A stretch of 64,000 bases of DNA from Chelatococcus sambhunathii. GTDB taxonomy: Bacteria; Pseudomonadota; Alphaproteobacteria; Rhizobiales; Beijerinckiaceae. A program made the translations under genes and the position numbers. Shown in pieces: positions 56,834 through 64,000 of the stretch (positions within the stretch are counted from its first letter, which is position 1; every line of letters starts with the position of its first letter). Under the pieces are notes generated by a model that saw nothing but the letters and a program-made list of their open reading frames with translations, searched no databases and had not been told where the DNA came from. The stretch is taken from positions 1 to 64,000 of the forward strand of contig NZ_LIOL01000011.1 in NCBI RefSeq assembly GCF_001418005.1, written 5' to 3'.

Positions 56834-58186
56834 ATGCGCGCAGGCAGCAGATTCGGCGCAGCCTTTGATCGGGCGGTGCGGCGGCCGTGGCGCGCGGCCG
56901 CCGGTGCCTGCGCTGTCGTGCTCTGTGCCGGCCTGTCGTTGGCTGAGGCGCCGCCGCCGTCCGTGCCGGCCGATGTCCTCGCCGCCTTCGCCCGTCCTGC
57001 GCGGCGCCCCTCGGCCGAGGACGACGATGCGCGGCAGGTCGCACTCGGGCAGGCGCTCTTCTTCGACACGCGGCTGTCGGGGGATGGCAGCCTCGCCTGC
57101 GCCTCCTGCCATGATCCGCAGCTTGGCTTCGCCGACGGCGTGCCGCTCGGCCGCGGCATCGCCGGCAGCCGCCTGCCGCGCCACACGCCGGCGCTGTGGA
57201 ACCTCGCCTGGGGCCGCACCTTCTTCTGGGACGGGCGGGCCACGAGCCTGGAGAGCCAGTCGACCGGGCCCATCGAAAGCCCGGTCGAGATGGGCGCGAA
57301 GCTGGAGGATGTGGTTGCCCGCCTCTCCGACGATTCGGCGATGCACGCGGCCTTCGCCGAGACCTTTCCCGAGCGCCCGGTGGTCGACGGGCTCAACCTG
57401 TCACGGGCGCTCGCCGCGTTCGAGCGCACGCTCGTCTCGCCGGAGACCCGCTTCGACCGCTTCGTGGCGGGCGAGCGCGACGCCCTGAAGGCGGACGAGA
57501 TCGCCGGCTTCCGCCTCTTCACCGGCAAGGCCGGTTGCGTCGCCTGCCACAGCGGCTGGCGCTTCACCGACGAGGCCTTCCACGACATCGGCCTTCCCGG
57601 CGACGACCGCGGCCGGGGCGCCGCCCTCGGCCTTGCGGCGGCCGATCACGCCTTCAAGACGCCGAGCCTGCGCGAGATCGCCTGGACGGCGCCCTACATG
57701 CACGACGGCGCTCTGGCGACGCTGGAGGATGTCGTCGCCCATTACGAGCGCGGCATCGTCGACCGGCCGACACTGTCGGCCGACCTGCCCAAGGGATTGT
57801 CGCTGAGCGAGGAGGAGAGGGGCCAGCTCATCGCCTTCCTCGGTACCTTGTCGAGCGAGGATCCGCCGCGACCGGCCTCGCTGCCGCCGCATGTGGAAGC
57901 GGCGCCGGGCAGCGTCGGGGCCGTGTCGGTGTCCACCATCGGCCAGGCCGGCAAGCGCTTCGCGCCGGATCACGTGCGCATCCGCGCGGGCGAGGGGCTC
58001 ACCGTGGTCAACGACGACACCCGCACCCACAACGTGCGTGTCGACGATCCGCGCCTCGCTTACAGCTCCGGCGCGCAGGAACCCGGCGACAAGGTGGTCC
58101 TATCCTTCGAGGAGCCCGGGCAGTTCCTCGTCACCTGCGGCATCCACCCCGAGATGCGCCTTACGGTCGAGGTGGCGCCGAAATGA
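56834..58186 (+). CDS. Dihaem cytochrome c peroxidase fused to a cupredoxin domain
   Basis: 450-aa periplasmic protein. After a signal peptide (about 1-38), residues of about 50-350 form a MauG/CcpA-type dihaem domain with two haem sites, CASCH (89-93) and CVACH (235-239). Residues of about 362-450 form a cupredoxin: KRFAPDHVRIRAGEGLTVVN, the copper histidine in TRTHNVRVDD and the C-terminal cluster CGIHPEMRL that supplies Cys, His and Met. A blue-copper domain attached to a dihaem peroxidase suggests internal electron transfer. The substrate is unknown. TTG 56831 is an alternative start one codon earlier. Confidence 0.9.
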   Translation: MRAGSRFGAAFDRAVRRPWRAAAGACAVVLCAGLSLAEAPPPSVPADVLAAFARPARRPSAEDDDARQVALGQALFFDTRLSGDGSLACASCHDPQLGFADGVPLGRGIAGSRLPRHTPALWNLAWGRTFFWDGRATSLESQSTGPIESPVEMGAKLEDVVARLSDDSAMHAAFAETFPERPVVDGLNLSRALAAFERTLVSPETRFDRFVAGERDALKADEIAGFRLFTGKAGCVACHSGWRFTDEAFHDIGLPGDDRGRGAALGLAAADHAFKTPSLREIAWTAPYMHDGALATLEDVVAHYERGIVDRPTLSADLPKGLSLSEEERGQLIAFLGTLSSEDPPRPASLPPHVEAAPGSVGAVSVSTIGQAGKRFAPDHVRIRAGEGLTVVNDDTRTHNVRVDDPRLAYSSGAQEPGDKVVLSFEEPGQFLVTCGIHPEMRLTVEVAPK

Positions 58187-58187
58187 A

Positions 58188-58212
58188 AAGGGCGGGCCCG
58201 AGGCCCGCCCTT
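58188..58212. terminator. Bidirectional terminator between the peroxidase gene and bioY
   Basis: AAGGGCGGGCC and GGCCCGCCCTT form a perfect 11-bp stem with a three-base loop, directly after the peroxidase stop and 24 bases from the bioY stop on the other strand. Confidence 0.8.
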
Positions 58213-58235
58213 CCGGATCGAATCGTGTCGCGCGC

Positions 58236-58802
58236 TCAGCGCCGGCGGTCGAGCGCCACGACGCTCGCATAGGCGAGGGCCGACTTCAGCACCGTGCCGA
58301 GGATGAAGGGCACGAAGCCGGCGGCGATCGCCTTCTCGAAGCCGATGAGATGGGCGAGCCAGGCGACGCCCGGCACGAAGACGATGAGGTGGCCGACGAG
58401 GAGCGAGACCGCGAGCTTGCCGTAGTGGCGGTTCCAGCCCTGGTCGGCGAGCCAGCCGACGAAGGCGGCGGCGAGGAGAAAGCCCACGAGATAGCCGCCC
58501 GTCGGGCCCATGGCGTAGAGGATCCCGGCATTGCCGCCGGCGAAGAGCGGCAGGCCGGCGAGGCCCTGCGCAAGGTAGGCCACCAGCGTCTCGCTCGCCA
58601 GGCGCCAGCCGCAGAGCGCGCCGACCAGCAGCACCGCATAGGTCTGCATCGTCATGGGCACCGGATACATCGGCACCTCGATCCAAGCCGAGGCCGCGAT
58701 GAGCCAGCTGCCGAGAAGCACGACGGTGGCCCGGCGCAGGGCGGAGGAACCGACAAGACGCGCCAGCGGCGCGGCATGAGGGGTGGAGGTGGTGTACGAC
58801 AT
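58236..58802 (-). CDS. bioY: Biotin transporter BioY
   Basis: 188-aa membrane S-component of the biotin ECF transporter with six predicted helices. Family features are ASAWIEVPMYPVPMTMQTYA, LYAMGPTGGYLVGFLLAAAF and GHLIVFVPGVAWLAHLIGF. ATG 58802 (MSYTTST) has GGGAG seven bases upstream. No bioM or bioN is next to it, so it either works alone or shares an energising module. No BioR box was found in its upstream 215 bases, unlike bioB. Confidence 0.94.
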   Translation of the reverse strand: MSYTTSTPHAAPLARLVGSSALRRATVVLLGSWLIAASAWIEVPMYPVPMTMQTYAVLLVGALCGWRLASETLVAYLAQGLAGLPLFAGGNAGILYAMGPTGGYLVGFLLAAAFVGWLADQGWNRHYGKLAVSLLVGHLIVFVPGVAWLAHLIGFEKAIAAGFVPFILGTVLKSALAYASVVALDRRR

Positions 58803-59017
58803 CAGGGGACTCCCAATCGATGCCGCGACACTTCCTTGGCTGTGCGCCGTCGTCAAGCCCGTCGATGTGGGAAAGCTGGGGCAAGGGGCCGAAACCGGAG
58901 TGCGCCGTCGTGCCCTGGGGACTCATCTCGGCGCCTCCGGCGAGTCATTGCGCTGGTCCCCGGGTCGCATTCCGCTCCGCTGCATGCGTCCGGGAAACGG
59001 GAGTGTCGCGGGAACCC

Positions 59018-59785
59018 TCAGCCGAAGCGCACCCAACCCTGCGGATAGAGCCGCTCCTGCGGCAGGAAGCGGGCCTTGTAGGCCATCTTGCGCGAGCCCT
59101 CGACCCAGTAGCCGAGATAGACATAAGGCAACCCGAGGCGCCGTGCCTTGGCGATATGGTCGAGGATCATGAAGCTGCCGAGGCTGCGCTCGCCGTCGTC
59201 CGGATCGTAGAAGGAATAGACCATCGACAGGCCGTCGCCGAGCACGTCGGTGAGTGCCACCCCCACGAGGTCGCCCGTGCCGCGGCCGTTGATGCCCGTA
59301 TCTGGCCCGCGCCGCCGGTATTCGACGAGGCGCGTCGGCACGTGGCTATCCTCCACCATCATGGCGTAGTCGAGCATTGTCATGTCCACCATACCGCCGT
59401 CGGAATGGCGCGCCTCGAGATAGTGGCGGAAGAGCGAATATTGCTCGGAGGTGGGGATCGGCTCGCCCATGGCGCCGGCGAGGTCGGCATTGGCCCGGAG
59501 CACCCTTTTCAGGTTACGCCCCGGCCGGAAGGCATCGACGACGATGCGGACCGAGACGCAGGCCTTGCAGTGCTCGCAGGCCGGGCGGTAGGCGATGGTC
59601 TGCGAGCGGCGGAAGCCGCCTTGCGTCAGGATGTCGTTGATCTCGGCGGCCCGCCGGCCGATGAGATGAGTGAAGACCTTTCGCTCTTCCCGACCCGGCA
59701 GATAGGGGCAGGCCGAGGGCGCCGTCAGGTAGAACTGCGGCGCGTCGCGCGGTTGCGTCGTCACCTCGTTCCTCCCTCCGTCCAT
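59018..59785 (-). CDS. bpt: Aspartate/glutamate leucyltransferase
   Basis: Leucyl/phenylalanyl-type transferase of the N-end rule pathway that adds leucine to N-terminal Asp or Glu. The 255-aa ATE-family protein shows [20 protein letters not shown] (the conserved CxxCxxC cysteines), [11 protein letters not shown] and [20 protein letters not shown]. It is read in the same direction as bioY but 215 bases away. Confidence 0.93.
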   Translation of the reverse strand: MDGGRNEVTTQPRDAPQFYLTAPSACPYLPGREERKVFTHLIGRRAAEINDILTQGGFRRSQTIAYRPACEHCKACVSVRIVVDAFRPGRNLKRVLRANADLAGAMGEPIPTSEQYSLFRHYLEARHSDGGMVDMTMLDYAMMVEDSHVPTRLVEYRRRGPDTGINGRGTGDLVGVALTDVLGDGLSMVYSFYDPDDGERSLGSFMILDHIAKARRLGLPYVYLGYWVEGSRKMAYKARFLPQERLYPQGWVRFG

Positions 59786-59840
59786 CGCCCGCGAGAGTAT
59801 CCACTGACGATACCACCGCCCTGACGGCGCTCAAGCGCCG

Positions 59841-60290
59841 TTACCGTGCGTTCACGATCGTCAGCCCCGTGAGCACGTCGTGCAGCAGCCGCCGGTCGTC
59901 GCGCAGGAGGCCGACGAGGATGTCGATCACCAGCACCAGCACGGTGCCGGCCGCGACGTAGAAGAAGAGAGCGTGGACGGCTGCGGTGATGAAGTCGACC
60001 CGCGTGCCGCGGGGACCGATCACCCTGAGGCCCAACATGCGCATGCCGATGGTCGACTGCCGGCTGCCGCCCACCGTGACCGCGCTGTAGAGCACGCCCG
60101 TGCCTGCCCCGACGAGCGGGAACAGAAACCAGGCGAGCCCGAAGGTGAATACTCCGAGCACCGCCACGATGACGAACAGCATCACCATGAGCACGGCGAT
60201 GACGCAGATGTCGACGAGATAGGCGAAGAGGCGTGGCGTCAGCACGCCCGCGGTGGCCTCGGGCGGCAGCGTCGGCATGTTCTCACTCAT
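59841..60290 (-). CDS. RDD-family membrane protein
   Basis: 149-aa membrane protein with an N-terminal RDD-type segment (TPRLFAYLVDICVIAVLMVM) and three or four helices (about 21-48, 55-72, 110-132). The Arg-Asp pattern typical of the family appears as RLFAYLVD, and TIGMRMLGLRVIGPRG is the usual RDD loop. Function unknown. ATG 60290 is chosen with AGGA four bases upstream. Confidence 0.85.
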   Translation of the reverse strand: MSENMPTLPPEATAGVLTPRLFAYLVDICVIAVLMVMLFVIVAVLGVFTFGLAWFLFPLVGAGTGVLYSAVTVGGSRQSTIGMRMLGLRVIGPRGTRVDFITAAVHALFFYVAAGTVLVLVIDILVGLLRDDRRLLHDVLTGLTIVNAR

Positions 60291-60331
60291 GGATCCTGTC
60301 CTGTTTCGAGGGGGCGGCTGGTCGTGGTGCC

Positions 60332-61576
60332 TCACGGCGTCTCGCTCAGGCCGCGGGCATCGACACGGCGCGGAGCGAGCCCGTCCGCCTCGAGCGCGGC
60401 GAGGATGGCGCGGGTGTGCTCGGCATCGCGGGTCTCGACCGTGAGGTCGATGGTGACCCCCTTGGCCGGGACATCGAGATAGAGGCGCCCGTGCGAAACT
60501 TCGAGGATATTGGCACCGAGTTCCCCCAGCCGGCTGGCGACACGGCCGAGCAGTCCCGGCCTGTCACTCGTTGTAATGCGGAAGGAGACGATCCGTTCCG
60601 CCCGCTCCAGCTCGCGCACCATCACCGAGGCGAGGAGCCGCGCGTCGATGTTGCCGCCGCACAGGACGAGCCCCACCTTCCTGCCGCTGAAGCGCTCCGG
60701 CCGGGCGAACATGGCAGCGAGGCCGGCCGCGCCCGCGCCCTCCGCCATGGTGCGCTGCTGGGTGGCATAGGCGTTGACCGCCCGTTCGATCGCCGCTTCC
60801 TCGACGAGGATGATCTCGCTCGCGAGCGCCCGCACGATCGGCAAGGTCATCGTGCCCACCGTCTTGACCGCGATGCCCTCGGCCAGCGTCGGTCCGCCGA
60901 TGGGCAGGTCGCTGCCGGTGATGGCATTGTGGAAGGAGGGGTAGAGCAGCGCCTCGACGCCGACGACGTCGATCCCGGGCTTCAGCGCCTTCGCCGCCAC
61001 GGCGATGCCGGAGAACAGGCCGCCGCCGCCGATGGGCACGACGAGCGTGTCGAGGTCCGGCACGTCGGCCAGCATCTCGAGCGCGATGGTGCCCTGACCC
61101 GCCATGACGGCCGGATCGTCGTAGGGGTGGACGAAGACGAGCCCTTCCTCGGCGGCGATGGCACGGGCCCGCTCGGCCGATTCGTACAGCGTCTCGCCGA
61201 AGAGGACGACGCGCGCCCCGTGCGCCCGGGTGTTCTCCACCTTCACGAGGGGCGTCGCCTCGGGCATCACGATGGTGGCGGGAATGCCGAGCCGCCGCGC
61301 GTGATAGGCGACCGCCTGGGCGTGATTGCCGGCGGACATGGCGATGACGCCGCGCCGGCGCTCGTCGTCGGTGAGGCGCGTCAGCTTCACCAGCGCGCCG
61401 CGCTCCTTGAAGGAGCCGGTCGCCTGCATGTTCTCGTGCTTGACGAAGACCTCGGCGCCGGTGAGCGCCGACAGGCGCGGAGCGGGCATCATCGGGGTGC
61501 GCAGCACCTTTCCGGCGACGATGGCCGCCGCCGCTTCGACATCCGCGAGGGTGATGGCGTGCCGCTCAGCGGTCAT
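60332..61576 (-). CDS. Threonine ammonia-lyase with C-terminal ACT domain
   Basis: PLP enzyme that deaminates threonine (and serine) to 2-oxobutyrate. The 414-aa protein has a PLP lysine in HENMQATGSFKERGAL, IAMSAGNHAQAVA and PIGGGGLFSGIAVAAK, then one ACT regulatory domain (about 335-405, FRITTSDRPGLLGRVASRLG). A single ACT-type end is the catabolic-like form seen in many bacteria; the isoleucine-pathway IlvA usually has a different C-terminus. An upstream in-frame ATG at 61597 is possible. Confidence 0.92.
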   Translation of the reverse strand: MTAERHAITLADVEAAAAIVAGKVLRTPMMPAPRLSALTGAEVFVKHENMQATGSFKERGALVKLTRLTDDERRRGVIAMSAGNHAQAVAYHARRLGIPATIVMPEATPLVKVENTRAHGARVVLFGETLYESAERARAIAAEEGLVFVHPYDDPAVMAGQGTIALEMLADVPDLDTLVVPIGGGGLFSGIAVAAKALKPGIDVVGVEALLYPSFHNAITGSDLPIGGPTLAEGIAVKTVGTMTLPIVRALASEIILVEEAAIERAVNAYATQQRTMAEGAGAAGLAAMFARPERFSGRKVGLVLCGGNIDARLLASVMVRELERAERIVSFRITTSDRPGLLGRVASRLGELGANILEVSHGRLYLDVPAKGVTIDLTVETRDAEHTRAILAALEADGLAPRRVDARGLSETP

Positions 61577-61663
61577 TCCCGATACGTCCTCCAGCATGGC
61601 TTGCCAGCCGCTCCCCTTAATCGACGCCGACCGCGCGGCCTATCGCAGATGCTGCGCGGCGGC

Positions 61664-63001
61664 TCATATCTCGCGCGGCACAAGGTGGCGTTCGCCGAAC
61701 AACCCGCCCGGCCGCAGCACGAGGAATAGCACGAGCAGGCAGTAGACCGCGATGTCGCGCAGCTCGATCGGCAGGGCCGCCGACCAGGCGGCCTCCACTG
61801 CGGCGATGATGAGTCCTCCGGCGAGCGCGCCGGCGACCGAGCCGATGCCGCCGACGACCGCCGCGACGAGCGCCTTCAGCCCGAGTGCCAGCCCGCCGGA
61901 AAAGCCGACGCCGCCATATTGCGCGACCATCAGGAAGCCCGCGAGCGCGGCAAGGCCGGTCGCGAGGGCGAAGGTGAGCGAGAACAGCACGCGCCCGTCG
62001 ATGCCGAAAAGGGCGGCGGCCACGGGATCGTCGGCATAGGCCCGCCAAGCGCGGCCGAAGTGCGTGCGTGCCAGCAGGATGATGAGGAGTCCGGCCGCCA
62101 GCGCGCCCGTGGCGGTGACGAGGAGCGACATGGGCGTGACGGTGACGAGGAAATCGCGGGTCCCGGCAATGCCGAGTGTCGCATTCCACACCGGCGGCAC
62201 CCAGCGTCCGCTCTCGCCCTGGGCGAGGCGCAGGTATTCGGCGAGCGCGATGGAGAGCCCGACCGTCACGATGACGATCTGCTGGCCCTTGAGGCGCAGC
62301 AGTGGCACGACGGCAAGCCGCCCCGCGACGAGCCCGTGCAGGGCGCCCGCCATCACCGCGACGACAAGACCCGACAGAAGGCCCGGCAGCGGCGTCACGA
62401 CGCCGCCGGCGACGGAGAGCGCGATGGTCAGCGTCGCCGCCATGCCGCCGAGTACGGCGAACTCGCCGAAGCCGAGCATGATGCGCCGCACGAGACCGAA
62501 GATGAGTGCATAGGAGGCCGCAAGGAGGCCGTAGATCGCCGCCATCGGCAGAGCGGCAAGGGCCTGCTGGAGGCCGTAGGCGAGGGGCGAGGGCAGTTGC
62601 AGCACGCGCGCTGCGCCCGCCCTCCGCTCCGGGTCGGATGCAGCCGCCTCTGGCGTCTCGAGATAGAAGCGCTGCAGGAAATAGACGGAGGCGTCGCTGA
62701 GCGCCCCCCGCTCGGTCGTGATGCCGACGAGCCGTGCCTTGCCCGCGGCAAAGCCGGTGCCGGCGAAACGGCAGGTGATTGTCCGTCGGCGCGTGCCACG
62801 CGGGGTGCCGACCTCGTACTGGATCAGCACCTCGTTGCGTCCCGGCCCGGGGCGCGGCTCCGACAGGCGAAAGTTCGCGCCATCGGCGTTGAGGGCCGGG
62901 ATCGCCTGCCGGCAGATGCGCGCCTGCTCCGCATCGACGCCGCGCCCGCAGCCCGCAAGGGCAAGGCAGGCAGCAAGGAGCAGGAGGATGCGGCGCAGCA
63001 T
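61664..63001 (-). CDS. LivH-like ABC permease with an N-terminal lipoprotein-type domain
   Basis: 445-aa membrane protein. The C-terminal part (about 140-445) is a branched-chain amino-acid-type ABC permease with about eight helices and typical motifs (YGLLAASYALIFGLVRRIML, GQQIVIVTVGLSIALAEY, LKALVAAVVGGIGSVAGALAG). The N-terminal 18 residues (MLRRILLLLAACLALAGC) form a lipobox signal with Cys18, followed by about 110 residues (VDAEQARICRQAIPALNADG and beyond) that ordinary LivH proteins do not have. That part would lie outside the inner membrane. No LivM, LivF, LivG or binding protein is in the window. The substrate is unknown. Confidence 0.88.
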   Translation of the reverse strand: MLRRILLLLAACLALAGCGRGVDAEQARICRQAIPALNADGANFRLSEPRPGPGRNEVLIQYEVGTPRGTRRRTITCRFAGTGFAAGKARLVGITTERGALSDASVYFLQRFYLETPEAAASDPERRAGAARVLQLPSPLAYGLQQALAALPMAAIYGLLAASYALIFGLVRRIMLGFGEFAVLGGMAATLTIALSVAGGVVTPLPGLLSGLVVAVMAGALHGLVAGRLAVVPLLRLKGQQIVIVTVGLSIALAEYLRLAQGESGRWVPPVWNATLGIAGTRDFLVTVTPMSLLVTATGALAAGLLIILLARTHFGRAWRAYADDPVAAALFGIDGRVLFSLTFALATGLAALAGFLMVAQYGGVGFSGGLALGLKALVAAVVGGIGSVAGALAGGLIIAAVEAAWSAALPIELRDIAVYCLLVLFLVLRPGGLFGERHLVPREI

Positions 63002-63042
63002 GGCCGCACTGTAGCGGGCGCCGCGCGCCGCGAAAGGGGCCT

Positions 63043-64000
<958 letters not shown>

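Noticed and set aside
58803-59017. BioR box upstream of bioY
   Set aside because: No TTATCTATAA-like sequence is present in the 215 bases before bioY, so its control by BioR is not supported here.

Overview
The window is about 64 kb of high-GC (high-60s percent) chromosome from an alphaproteobacterium, most likely a member of Hyphomicrobiales (Rhizobiales). The evidence is a BioR-type GntR repressor with TTATCTATAA-type boxes next to bioBFDA plus bioZ; the order rpsF-rpsR-(DUF2232 membrane protein)-rplI-(cfa)-dnaB-alr-radA-cvpA-purF; DctPQM TRAP transporters; and the 'GGCCGGGCTTGTCCCGGCC' palindromic repeat common in this order. The genus cannot be fixed from sequence reading alone.

Layout. 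1-3.4 kb: edge of an IS3-family element, a gene-poor stretch and a 705-aa protein of unknown function with an AT-rich upstream region. 3.6-9.6 kb: biotin regulon (bioR, bioB, bioF, bioD, bioA, bioZ), whose bioD carries a 40-codon in-frame insert that looks like a palindromic repeat. 9.8-12.4 kb: LysR regulator divergent from mmsA around an 11-bp inverted repeat. 12.4-15.9 kb: three-PAS HWE histidine kinase, then a TetR/SDR pair with two matching operators. 15.9-20.8 kb: hexuronate-type cluster (GntR, TRAP DctPQM, UxuA). 20.9-23.4 kb: oxyR/katA. 23.8-28.3 kb: nnrU-like, panB, LysE, Lrp/EamA and a TPR membrane protein. 28.3-42.8 kb: mainly housekeeping (der, SDR, L,D-transpeptidase, purF, cvpA, radA, alr, dnaB, cfa, rplI, rpsR, rpsF).

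43.0-45.0 kb is the most foreign part. A low-GC reverse transcriptase (YIDD active site) with its own near-consensus promoter and about 180 nt of leader has inserted next to a 3' fragment of phhA. The intact phhA lies 0.7 kb away, beyond a cytochrome c gene. 46.8-54.5 kb: pdxJ-acpS-lepB-rnc-era-recO-parC and an AAA ATPase. 54.55-55.1 kb: four tandem copies of a ~145-bp palindromic repeat unit. 55.2-58.2 kb: a probable iron/redox cluster (PKHD hydroxylase, periplasmic protein, cytochrome c peroxidase fused to a cupredoxin) around a long inverted repeat. 58.2-64 kb: bioY, bpt, an RDD protein, threonine ammonia-lyase, a LivH-like permease with a lipoprotein-type N-terminal domain, and hemB running off the right edge.

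Biotin supply is covered both by synthesis (bioBFDA with bioZ for the pimeloyl precursor) and by uptake (bioY). No tRNA, rRNA or CRISPR array was recognised.
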